Positions 46,853 to 54,977 of a stretch of DNA of 64,000 nucleotides are shown piece after piece; positions within the stretch are counted from its first letter, which is position 1, and each line of letters begins with the position of its first letter. Source of the DNA: Rheinheimera pacifica (GTDB taxonomy: Bacteria; Pseudomonadota; Gammaproteobacteria; Enterobacterales; Alteromonadaceae). Under the pieces are notes generated by a model that saw nothing but the letters and a program-made list of their open reading frames with translations, did no database searches and had not been told where the DNA came from. Where the stretch lies: the NCBI RefSeq assembly GCF_900108485.1, contig NZ_FNXF01000015.1:1-64000 (forward strand), in the 5' to 3' direction. Both the position numbers and the translations under genes were made by a program.

Positions 46853-49465
46853 ATGATAATAATAACAAGGCTATGCCTTATCGCAGGCTGTATTGTGCTG
46901 GTAGCATGCAAAGCAGATATTAGCGTACAGGATCAACCCTCCGATCCGATAGTGCAGGAAATTGCCCTGACTTTTGTTGAACGGCCGTTACTGGTTGACG
47001 ATGAACGCTATCAGAGCAATTTATTCGACCCTTCAGCCTTTAATCCCGGTGCACGGTTATTACTTAAGCAAAATGCGTTTGCCCAGTCGGCTGAAACCGA
47101 TCTTACCGCCAGCCTGTTTCCTGAAAATGCCTTATACGACGTAAAAGATTTAGCCGCCTCGCCAGATGGCACCACCCTGTTATTTGCCCTGCGCGCACCG
47201 CAATTGCCTAATGTCGCAGATGAACTGCAGCCAAAGTGGGATTTATGGCGTTACGACGTTGCCAGTAAAACGGTTAGCCCGTTAATTGCTGATACACAAC
47301 TGGCACAGCGTGGCCATGATATCAGCCCGGCTTTTTTACCTGATGGCCGTATTATTTTTAGTTCTACCCGGCAGATTATTTCCCGGCAAATTTTGTTAGA
47401 TGAATTTAAGCCGCAATATACGGCGTTGGATGAAGACTTAAACTCGCCCGCGTTTAACCTTCATGTTATGAATGGCGATGGCAGCAATATTACCCAACTG
47501 AGTTTTAACCTGAGCCACGACCTTTATCCGGTAGTGCTGGACGACGGCCATATTCTATATAGCCGCTGGGATAACCAGAGCGATCGTTCGATGCTTAACT
47601 GGTATCGTATGCGCCCCGATGGCAGCGAAAACCAACTGATATATGGCTGGCATTCGCATAACCGCGGGGCAGAGCAATCGGCAGTCGAGTTTACTAAAGC
47701 AGTAGTGCTGGATGATGGCACTGTGTCGCTGGCACTGGCCGGAGTTGATGCACCTTATTACAACAGCTGGCCACAACGTGTAGCACTGGCTCTTGCCAGC
47801 GATAATGAGCAAGCACTGGCTGGTGAAACACTAAATATGCCGGCACAGACACCGTTATTTCCCTGGGCATTTGATAATACCGGGCGGGCCGAACGTGCCG
47901 GAGCAGTTAACAGCTACGCTGCCCTGAAAGATGGTACCGGCCGTTATCTGGTGAGTTGGTCACCGTGTCGCGTGGTGCAGCAAGAAACCATCTTAAGCTG
48001 TGCTCAGGTAGCAGAAGATGCCGGGTTGGAATCGGCAGAACCTTTATACGGTTTATGGCTATTTGATACACAAAAGCAAACTCAGGTGCCGGTACGGCCC
48101 GGGCGGGAAGGCTTATTGGTAACAGAGCCTGTTGTGCTGCAACCTTATACTGCCGGTGCTTTTTTGCCGGTAAATCCATTACTGGACACAGAGCTGGCTG
48201 CGCAAAATGCCGCCGTGCTGGATATTCGCAGTGTATATGATTTTGCCGGCGTGGCTGAGGTGGATATTGCCCGGTTGTCTGATCCGATGCAAAGCACTGC
48301 TACGCAGCGCCCGGCGCGGTTTTTACGGCTGGTACGCGGTGTGCCTTTGCCACCGGAAGAGGTGCTGGACACCCCCGACTTTGCTTTTGGCGTTAGCCGC
48401 CGTCAGCTGATGCGCGAAATTCTTGGTACGGTAGCGGTTGAACCTGATGGCTCTGTACAGGTAAAAGTACCCGCCAATGTGCCGTTTAATCTGGCGGTGC
48501 TTAATGGCGAAGGCCAGGCTGTTTCTGCATTGCACCAGCAATGGATAACACTGCGCCCCGGCGAAACGCTTAGCTGCAATGGTTGCCATACGCCACAAAG
48601 CACAGCGCCGCATGGCAGAGTAAACGGCGAAGGTGAAACGCCCAGTGCTAATGCCGGAGCAACAGGTTTTGCTGCCTTCCCTAATGCTAATCCGCAATTG
48701 CTGGCGCAGCCCGGTGAAACCATGGCGCAAGCCGCCGCCAGGTTAAATGGCATACCAGAGCTTAGCGAAGCATTGCAGTATTTAGATATCTGGACCGATC
48801 CGGCCAGGCGTGCGCCGGATGCCGCTGTGCGGATCAGCCTGCAGGATTTGACCACAACTTTACCGGGCGGGCTGGAGTGCTTTTCGCAGTGGCTGGCCAG
48901 TTGCCGGTTACGCATAGATTACCCAACCCATATTCAACCACTGTGGCAGCAAGACCGGCGCCGGTTCGACCCGGAGAGTAACGAGCTGATTGCCGACAAT
49001 ACCTGTGTCAGTTGCCATAGCAGAACCGATGCTAACGGTAACAGCCGGGTACCTATAGCCCAACTGGAACTGGATGCAGAGCCGTCAGATCTGCAGGCTG
49101 AGCATTATCGCAGTTACCGCGAACTGTTAAGTGCCGATAACGAGCAAGAGCTGGTGGGCGCTGTGTTGGTTGATCGTCTGGTGCAGGCTACCGATGCTGA
49201 CGGTAATTTACTGTTTGTTACCGACGGCGCCGGCAATCTGGTACTTGATGACAACGGCAATCCGATTCCTGTGATGGTAACAGTGGCGGTTACACCTGCC
49301 ATGCGCGCTGGCAGTGCGGTGGGCAGTGGCACATTTTTCAGCTTATTTGGCAATACAGGCAGCCATCGGGGTTATTTAACCGCCGCCGAGCTTAAACTGC
49401 TGGCCGACTGGCTGGATATAGGTGCGCAGTATTACAACTCGCCTTTTGCCGTGCCGGAGCAATAA
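46853..49465 (+). CDS. Di-haem beta-propeller lipoprotein (HzsA-related)
   Basis: 870 residues. Lipoprotein signal with VLVAC (lipid Cys about 19). Residues 90-400 carry TolB/WD40-like repeats (AASPDGTTLLFALR, PDGRIIFSST, LDDGHILYSRWD, MRPDGSENQLIYGWHSH). Two c-type haem motifs follow: CNGCH (575-579) and CVSCH (718-722). Propeller plus cytochrome resembles the alpha subunit of hydrazine synthase and the widespread 'HzsA-related' proteins; here it cannot be a true hydrazine synthase because the other subunits and anammox context are absent. First gene of the cluster; the next gene starts directly after its stop. Confidence 0.82.
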   Translation: MIIITRLCLIAGCIVLVACKADISVQDQPSDPIVQEIALTFVERPLLVDDERYQSNLFDPSAFNPGARLLLKQNAFAQSAETDLTASLFPENALYDVKDLAASPDGTTLLFALRAPQLPNVADELQPKWDLWRYDVASKTVSPLIADTQLAQRGHDISPAFLPDGRIIFSSTRQIISRQILLDEFKPQYTALDEDLNSPAFNLHVMNGDGSNITQLSFNLSHDLYPVVLDDGHILYSRWDNQSDRSMLNWYRMRPDGSENQLIYGWHSHNRGAEQSAVEFTKAVVLDDGTVSLALAGVDAPYYNSWPQRVALALASDNEQALAGETLNMPAQTPLFPWAFDNTGRAERAGAVNSYAALKDGTGRYLVSWSPCRVVQQETILSCAQVAEDAGLESAEPLYGLWLFDTQKQTQVPVRPGREGLLVTEPVVLQPYTAGAFLPVNPLLDTELAAQNAAVLDIRSVYDFAGVAEVDIARLSDPMQSTATQRPARFLRLVRGVPLPPEEVLDTPDFAFGVSRRQLMREILGTVAVEPDGSVQVKVPANVPFNLAVLNGEGQAVSALHQQWITLRPGETLSCNGCHTPQSTAPHGRVNGEGETPSANAGATGFAAFPNANPQLLAQPGETMAQAAARLNGIPELSEALQYLDIWTDPARRAPDAAVRISLQDLTTTLPGGLECFSQWLASCRLRIDYPTHIQPLWQQDRRRFDPESNELIADNTCVSCHSRTDANGNSRVPIAQLELDAEPSDLQAEHYRSYRELLSADNEQELVGAVLVDRLVQATDADGNLLFVTDGAGNLVLDDNGNPIPVMVTVAVTPAMRAGSAVGSGTFFSLFGNTGSHRGYLTAAELKLLADWLDIGAQYYNSPFAVPEQ

Positions 49466-50188
49466 ATGAGACGGCTATTAATGTTACTTCTTAGTGTATT
49501 AAGCCTGCAGTTAATGGCTGAAACAGTCGCTGTTAAAGTAAGCGGAGACTTTGTCAATTTGCATTCCGGCCCCGGCCGCGGTTACCCGATAGTGCAGGTA
49601 GCCATTAAAGGCGAGGCGTTAGTACTCAATAAACGCCGCACCGACTGGGTACAGGTAGAGTTTAAACAACAGCAGTACTGGCTGGCGCGAGCTGATCTGA
49701 CGCAATTGGTTACGCTACAACAGCAGACATTCACTGTATCGGATGAGCGCATTGCGCTTTATGAGCAGCGTTCGCTTGAAGCGGGCTTTATGTTTGGCGA
49801 CTTTAACGGCAGCAGCTTTTATCAGTTGTCGCTGGCGTATTTGTTTAGCCCTTATATTCAAACCGAGTTAGCGGTAGGGCAGGCTAATGGCGATCAGGCC
49901 GATAACCTGTCAGCCGAGCTAAGCGTGTATTTAAGCCCGCTGCCACACTGGCGCTGGTCACCTTATTTTGGTATCGGCGGTGGTGTGCTGCGCACCACGC
50001 CGCGAACCGTGCTGGTGCAAACGCCGGATCGTAATAACAGCCTGGCCAGTGCTGAGCTGGGGGTACGTTATTACCTTAGCCGTAATTTTATCGCCCGTGC
50101 CGGTTACCGGCGCAGTGTTATCGTTACCGATCGCAATGACAACGAAGAGATAGACACATGGAAACTTGGTTTCAGCGTATTTTTTTAG
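49466..50188 (+). CDS. SH3-like plus outer-membrane beta-barrel protein
   Basis: 240 residues. Signal peptide 1-18 (LLLSVLSLQLMA), then a bacterial SH3 domain (about 22-78: VNLHSGPGRGYPIVQVAIKGEALVLNKRRTDWVQV) which often binds peptidoglycan or peptides, and a C-terminal eight-strand-type barrel (about 100-240) with alternating residues and terminal Phe (LGFSVFF), the BamA recognition signature. Its 3' end overlaps the next barrel gene by 31 bases. Confidence 0.78.
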   Translation: MRRLLMLLLSVLSLQLMAETVAVKVSGDFVNLHSGPGRGYPIVQVAIKGEALVLNKRRTDWVQVEFKQQQYWLARADLTQLVTLQQQTFTVSDERIALYEQRSLEAGFMFGDFNGSSFYQLSLAYLFSPYIQTELAVGQANGDQADNLSAELSVYLSPLPHWRWSPYFGIGGGVLRTTPRTVLVQTPDRNNSLASAELGVRYYLSRNFIARAGYRRSVIVTDRNDNEEIDTWKLGFSVFF

Positions 50189-50772
50189 TGCTGGGTCTGG
50201 CACCTGCTTTGGTTTGTGCACAACAGGTTGAGCCGGATATCAGCCAAAGCAGTATCAGCGAAAACGTGCTGGATAGCGAAAACTGGTTGTTGGGCCTGCG
50301 TGGCGGCATCATCAATATTGAAGATTTTGGCAGCAGTGCCCTGGGGGCATTGCAGCTTAGTTACCACATTAATGAAGACTTTTACCTGAGCGCCGAGTAC
50401 GCCATGGCTAAAGCTGGGCGCACCTCATTTGAAGAGCTGAGCGGGGCGGCGCCACTACTGACCGACAGCGAACGGCAGTGGCGCTATTACGGGGCTCATG
50501 TCGGTTATGTGCTGTTACCGGGCGAAGTGTTTTTAAACCGTAACTACGCGATGAACAGCGGCCTGTCGGTATTTGCCGGCGGGGGTAATGTTGATTTTGC
50601 CGGAGATAAAGTATTTGCGCTGCAACTGGGCAGCCAGTTCAGGCTATACGCCACAGACTGGCTGGCACTGGAGCTGACCTTTAGCGATTATATTTTTGAA
50701 ACCACCATACTGGCACGCAGCAAAACCACACATAACCTTAGCCTGGCTTTGGGTGTGGCGGTGTATTTCTAG
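50158..50772 (+). CDS. Small outer-membrane beta-barrel protein
   Basis: 204 residues; signal peptide 1-20 (IFLVLGLAPALVCA). The mature part looks like an OmpW/OmpA-type eight-stranded barrel (LGALQLSYHINEDFYLSAEY, GAHVGYVLLPGEVFL, LSVFAGGGNVDFAG) ending LALGVAVYF. Related in layout to the barrel half of the preceding gene, so the two may be an old duplication. Translation probably couples through the 31-base overlap. Confidence 0.75.
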   Translation: METWFQRIFLVLGLAPALVCAQQVEPDISQSSISENVLDSENWLLGLRGGIINIEDFGSSALGALQLSYHINEDFYLSAEYAMAKAGRTSFEELSGAAPLLTDSERQWRYYGAHVGYVLLPGEVFLNRNYAMNSGLSVFAGGGNVDFAGDKVFALQLGSQFRLYATDWLALELTFSDYIFETTILARSKTTHNLSLALGVAVYF

Positions 50773-50792
50773 TTGTTGATACAGAGGTAGTA

Positions 50793-51275
50793 ATGAAGCG
50801 ATTAATACAAAGCAGCATGCTGCTACTGGCACTGGGGTTGTCAGCTACGGTGCAGGCGCAAACCGCACCCGATTTCACCTTAAAGGCACTCGATGGCAAT
50901 AACCTGCGTTTAGCCGAGCAGCGTGGCGACATTATGCTAATTAACTTCTGGGCCAGCTGGTGCGGCCCCTGTATTCAGGAAATGCCGGCGCTGGACAAAC
51001 TGGCGCAAAAATACCAGATGCTGGGGGTGCAGGTATGGGGCGTAAACGTTGAAAACGACAGCTCTGCCGCCAAGGCCTACCTGAGCAAGGTGCAGGTGGC
51101 GTTTCCTATTCTATTTGATGTGGATAACAGTGTGTCGAAAGATTATCGCGTAGAGGCAATGCCCACCACAGTGATACTGGATAAAGACGGTAAGGTGCGC
51201 AGTGTGCACCGTGGATATAAGCCGGGGTATGAAAAGAAATATGAAGACGACATCAAAGGTTTATTACGTGAATAA
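50793..51275 (+). CDS. TlpA-like periplasmic thioredoxin
   Basis: 160 residues; cleavable signal (ALGLSATVQAQ). Thioredoxin fold with APDFTLKALDGN, NFWASWCGPCIQEMP (active-site Cys57 and Cys60) and cis-Pro region VEAMPTTVILDKDGKV. TlpA/ResA-type proteins reduce specific periplasmic disulphides, for example in cytochrome c or copper-site assembly. The haem-binding and Cys-rich products of this cluster are obvious client candidates. Overlaps the DUF4266 gene by 8 bases. Confidence 0.9.
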   Translation: MKRLIQSSMLLLALGLSATVQAQTAPDFTLKALDGNNLRLAEQRGDIMLINFWASWCGPCIQEMPALDKLAQKYQMLGVQVWGVNVENDSSAAKAYLSKVQVAFPILFDVDNSVSKDYRVEAMPTTVILDKDGKVRSVHRGYKPGYEKKYEDDIKGLLRE

Positions 51276-51492
51276 ACATCTGCTAAGCGCCGCAGCGGTG
51301 CTGCTGTTACTCAGTGGCTGTGCCGGTATGGAGCCCTGGGTCAAACCCTACGAGCGGGACAAGCTGGCCGATCCGATCATGGCGTTCGGCCGCCATCCGG
51401 TGGCATTGCAGCATGTTGCCCACGTGCAGGACTCGCGTGAAGCCGCCAAAGGCGCAAATGGCAGCGGAGGCGGTGGTTGTGGCTGTAACTAG
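51268..51492 (+). CDS. DUF4266 lipoprotein with GGGGCGCN tail
   Basis: 74 residues from the GTG at 51268. Lipobox LLLLSGC (lipid Cys18), then MEPWVKPYERDKLADPIMAF and a C-terminus NGSGGGGCGCN with Cys71 and Cys73. Matches DUF4266, a family of small lipoproteins found with DUF3570 and thioredoxins. The Cys-Gly-Cys tail after a flexible Gly run looks like a metal or redox site, or a modification site, and the TlpA encoded next door could keep it reduced. The Gly codons also form the ribosome site of the next gene. Confidence 0.85.
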   Translation: MNKHLLSAAAVLLLLSGCAGMEPWVKPYERDKLADPIMAFGRHPVALQHVAHVQDSREAAKGANGSGGGGCGCN

Positions 51493-52609
51493 GCTGTTAG
51501 CATTACTGTGCCTTATGTGTTCAGTAGCGCAGGCGGCAGTATTGCCGGAAGACAGGGCTGATCTGATGTACCACAGTTATCAGGGCGGTGGTGTGTCTAT
51601 TGATGGCCCTGCGGTGATGCTGCGTAAAAAAGCCGGGCAGGCAGTGTCGTTGTCGGCCTATTACTATATAGATACCGTATCGGGTGCTTCTATCGATGTA
51701 GTCGCCACGGCCTCGGCTTATAGCGAAACACGCCATGAAAAGCGTGTTGGCATTGATTATCTGGCAGGCAACAGCATTTTAAGCGCCAACTACGCCCAAA
51801 GCGACGAAGACGATTACAAGGCTAAATCGGTGTCTTTTGCCATAGCGCACGATACTTTTGGTGGCATGACCACCCTTAGCCTGGAGGCGGGGCTTGGCGA
51901 TGACGACGTGGGCCGCAACGGCGATGAAAGTTTTAGCGAAAGCGTAAAACGCTACAACTATAAACTGGGCTGGACCCAGGTGCTAAGCAGCAGCTGGATC
52001 AGCGCCCTGAATGTGCAGGTTGATTTAGACGAGGGCTTTTTAAATAACCCTTATCGCAGTGTGCGTTACCGTGACAATACCGAGCCGCTGGGCTACGGCT
52101 ATCAAAGCGAAGTGTATCCCTCTACCCGTAATTCACTGGCAGTTTCAGTGGTAAACAAAGTGTATTTGCCTTATCGCGCCGCACTTAGCTTTAACCTGCG
52201 CCATTATCAGGACAGCTGGGATATCCGCGCACTGGATGCCGAGCTGGAATATGTGCACCCCCTTAGCCAGCGCTGGACGCTGGATGCAAAAATACGCTGG
52301 TACAGCCAAAGCCAGGCTGAGTTTTACCGTGACTTATTTGATTTTGCCAGCCAGCAAAACTTTATGGCGCGTGACAAAGAACTGAGCGACTTTACCAACT
52401 GGACCTTTGGCGTTGGAGCCAGTTACCGCCTGCCGGGCTGGGATTTCTGGCCGCAAGCCAAACCCGAGCTTAACCTGCAGTGGGATCATATCCGCTTTAG
52501 TTATAACAATTTTCGTGACGTAACCGCCGCCGACACCGACGTTGGCCTGGAACCCTTGTACCGGCTGGACGCCAATGTGCTACGGGCGTTTTTGAGTCTG
52601 TATTTTTAA
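51479..52609 (+). CDS. DUF3570 outer-membrane barrel protein
   Basis: 376 residues from the GTG at 51479, chosen because GGAGG lies 8 bases upstream and the product begins with a clean signal (RLLALLCLMCSVAQAA). DUF3570: DLMYHSYQGGGVSIDGPAVMLRKK, YYYIDTVSGASIDVVATASAYSE, DEDDYKAKSVSFAI, then barrel strands and terminal FLSLYF. Probably a 12- to 16-strand outer-membrane porin-like protein working with the DUF4266 lipoprotein. Overlaps the upstream gene by 14 bases. Confidence 0.87.
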   Translation: MAVTRLLALLCLMCSVAQAAVLPEDRADLMYHSYQGGGVSIDGPAVMLRKKAGQAVSLSAYYYIDTVSGASIDVVATASAYSETRHEKRVGIDYLAGNSILSANYAQSDEDDYKAKSVSFAIAHDTFGGMTTLSLEAGLGDDDVGRNGDESFSESVKRYNYKLGWTQVLSSSWISALNVQVDLDEGFLNNPYRSVRYRDNTEPLGYGYQSEVYPSTRNSLAVSVVNKVYLPYRAALSFNLRHYQDSWDIRALDAELEYVHPLSQRWTLDAKIRWYSQSQAEFYRDLFDFASQQNFMARDKELSDFTNWTFGVGASYRLPGWDFWPQAKPELNLQWDHIRFSYNNFRDVTAADTDVGLEPLYRLDANVLRAFLSLYF

Positions 52610-52638
52610 CCGGGCTTACTTTTTAACAGGACAAAAGA

Positions 52639-53145
52639 ATGAGAGCGCTACTACTAAGTTGTTTGCTGTTGCTAAGCGCCCAGGCCGGTGCCAACACGCC
52701 GGTCAGTGATCAGTTGGAGCAACTGAAACAGCAGGTTATTCAGTTAAACCGCGAGCTGTTTTTGCTGGAGGAAGAATTGTTATTTCCACCGCAAACCCAG
52801 CTTGCTGTGTTTTTGTCGGTAGATAGCGGCCAGTTTTTCCAGCTCGACAGTGTTGAACTAATACTGAACGACAAACCGGTAGAGGGCCATTTATATACCG
52901 CCCAGCAGTGGGATGCGCTAAAGCGTGGCGCTATCCAGCCGTTGTACAAAGGCAATGTTAAGGCCGGAGAGCATAACCTGACGGCAGTATTTGTTGGTAA
53001 AGGGCCGGATAACCGCGACTACCGCCGCGCAGTAAGCTACCGCTTTAATAAAGCAGAAGATGCTGTATTGCTGGAGCTCCAGGTAAAAGATCGCAGCAGT
53101 GATTACCAACCTGAATTTATTGTGCAGCCATGGTCAAACGACTGA
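52639..53145 (+). CDS. Exported hypothetical protein
   Basis: 168 residues, signal peptide 1-18 (LLSCLLLLSAQAGA). A short coiled coil (about 23-48, DQLEQLKQQVIQLNRELFLLEEELLF) precedes a beta-rich domain with VELILNDKPVEGHLY and GEHNLTAVFVGKGP, which looks like an immunoglobulin-like or transthyretin-like sandwich. Not recognised. Probably a periplasmic adaptor; overlaps the next gene by 16 bases. Confidence 0.7.
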   Translation: MRALLLSCLLLLSAQAGANTPVSDQLEQLKQQVIQLNRELFLLEEELLFPPQTQLAVFLSVDSGQFFQLDSVELILNDKPVEGHLYTAQQWDALKRGAIQPLYKGNVKAGEHNLTAVFVGKGPDNRDYRRAVSYRFNKAEDAVLLELQVKDRSSDYQPEFIVQPWSND

Positions 53146-54977
53146 TATTGCCCATAAGCCTGTTATTGCTATCGGTTTTTGTGATGGCAGAACCGGTATC
53201 GCTTAGCGAAAAACATTATCGCCAGGCGGCGTGGGCCTTTTATCAGCAACAACCTGCGACAGCGCTTGAAGCCTTGCAACTGGCCCCGCAGCACAATGGC
53301 CGTACCCGCCTGCTGGAAGCGGGTTTGTATTTGCAACTGGCTATGCCACAACATGCGGCTACTGCGCTGGAACAGGTGTTGGCGCAACCTGCAGATGATA
53401 ATGCCGTACCCCAGGCATTGAAGAATATTGCCTTATTGCAGTTTGCCCGTTATCAGCTGGAACTGGGCAATAAAACTGCTGCCCGCCAGTATCTGGAGCA
53501 GGTTAATATTACCGCCGATGGTGCCTGGCGTGGCCAGCAGCAACTGCTCAGCCAGCTTATTCATTGGCCGGATATCAGCGTGCCACCACAGCCGGATTTT
53601 GTCTCGCTGGCAGATCAGCCAGAAATGCCTTATGTCATCAGCAACCAGGCGCTGGTGCTGGCAAAACAACAGCCGCAGCAGGCGCTTAACTGGCTGGCCA
53701 GGTTACAGCAGCAATTTGTCACGCCGGCCGAACAAGGCTTCTGGCAGCAGCTGTTTTCCGGGCGCTGGAGCTTACTTAACCGCCCGGATAGTTTTGTTTA
53801 TCCACATGATGAAAAGCAGGCACTGGATGATTACCTGCAACTCACCCAGGCTCAGCTGCATATTCAGCTGCAGGATTACGCCGCTGCCGATGCAATTCTG
53901 GCTAATTTTGGCCGCGACAGTGTGCTTAGCAGCAATGCACTGGAGCTATACAGCTATATTCTTACCGAGCAGCGGCATATTCCGGCTTTGCTGGCAGTAT
54001 TGCAGCAACAGATCCGCCAGCAACCGTTTAGCAATACAGCCTGGCAAGCGGCAACCCGTATTGGCGAGCAGTTAGAGCGGGCATTGCAGCCCGATGATGC
54101 ACTGGCCGCTTACAACTGGGCCGACAATTATTATCAGCAACAATACCAGCTGATTAATCAGCAGGCGAATCCGCTTCAGGTGCAGCAACTGTTGCAAGGT
54201 GCCAGCCAGTGGCAGCAATTACAGTTAACCAACGACAACAGCCTGTACCGGCTGCAGCAGGATATTACTGCTCTGCAACAGCAGCTTACGGCTGCGCCAG
54301 AGCGCCAGCAGCGGCTTAGCAGCCTGCAGCAAACTGCGGAATTTAAGTTAAACCAGCAACAACAATTACTTGGTAGCCAGTTGCCACAGCTTAGTGCACG
54401 GCGCCAGCAACTGCAGAGTGAGTTTGCGGCAATACAGCAGCAAATCAGCGCATTAACAGACAATAGCCTGCCGCAGGCTCTGACCCAGGGCAAGCTGCAC
54501 CAGCAGGTAAGCCGGCTGCAGCGTGCTGAGCAACATTTACAGCAGTTACCGCCGGCACAGGCCGACACTTACAGCCGCCGTCTGACACGGCTGCGTGGTT
54601 TGTTGCAGTGGCAATATTATGAAGATAACGCCGCACAGCAATACCGGCTGAACCGGTTGCAGCAGCAAATCAGTACGGAGCTTACCGAGCTGGACAGCCG
54701 CCTGCAGGCACTGCGCCAGCAAGGCACACAAACTGACCGGCTGCGCCGGCAACAGCAACGCTTAACCGAATTAAGCGCGCAGCAGCAACAGCTGAACCTG
54801 GCGCTGTTAAGCCAGCAACAGCAATTACTGGCGCAGCTGAATCAGCGCTTACAACAGCACCGCCAGCAGGACATCGCGCGGTTGCAACAGTTGCAGCGGC
54901 ACAATAAAGAATCACTGGCCCGGGTGATGGAACTGGTATTGCTAAAGCGTGCCGCTAACAGCGGAGGCCAGCCATGA
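53130..54977 (+). CDS. Periplasmic TPR/glutamine-rich coiled-coil protein
   Basis: 615 residues with a cleavable signal (LLLLSVFVMA). Residues 25-360 form TPR-like helical pairs (YRQAAWAFYQQQPATALEALQ, ALKNIALLQFARYQLELGNKTAARQYLE). Residues 360-600 are one long Gln- and Leu-rich coiled coil (LQQDITALQQQL, LSARRQQLQSEFAAIQQQ, RLRRQQQRLTELSAQQQQL) long enough to span much of the periplasm. Not recognised as a named family. Four-base overlap with the next TPR gene. Confidence 0.78.
   Translation: MVKRLILPISLLLLSVFVMAEPVSLSEKHYRQAAWAFYQQQPATALEALQLAPQHNGRTRLLEAGLYLQLAMPQHAATALEQVLAQPADDNAVPQALKNIALLQFARYQLELGNKTAARQYLEQVNITADGAWRGQQQLLSQLIHWPDISVPPQPDFVSLADQPEMPYVISNQALVLAKQQPQQALNWLARLQQQFVTPAEQGFWQQLFSGRWSLLNRPDSFVYPHDEKQALDDYLQLTQAQLHIQLQDYAAADAILANFGRDSVLSSNALELYSYILTEQRHIPALLAVLQQQIRQQPFSNTAWQAATRIGEQLERALQPDDALAAYNWADNYYQQQYQLINQQANPLQVQQLLQGASQWQQLQLTNDNSLYRLQQDITALQQQLTAAPERQQRLSSLQQTAEFKLNQQQQLLGSQLPQLSARRQQLQSEFAAIQQQISALTDNSLPQALTQGKLHQQVSRLQRAEQHLQQLPPAQADTYSRRLTRLRGLLQWQYYEDNAAQQYRLNRLQQQISTELTELDSRLQALRQQGTQTDRLRRQQQRLTELSAQQQQLNLALLSQQQQLLAQLNQRLQQHRQQDIARLQQLQRHNKESLARVMELVLLKRAANSGGQP

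Noticed and set aside
46853..49465. True hydrazine synthase subunit
   Set aside because: No beta/gamma partner genes, and the setting is a gammaproteobacterial envelope operon; only a distant architectural likeness is claimed.
54176..54568. Cys- and Ser-rich minus-strand frame that looks like a metal-binding protein
   Set aside because: It is the complement of CAG/CAA-rich glutamine codons of the coiled-coil gene; the Cys richness is a codon artefact.
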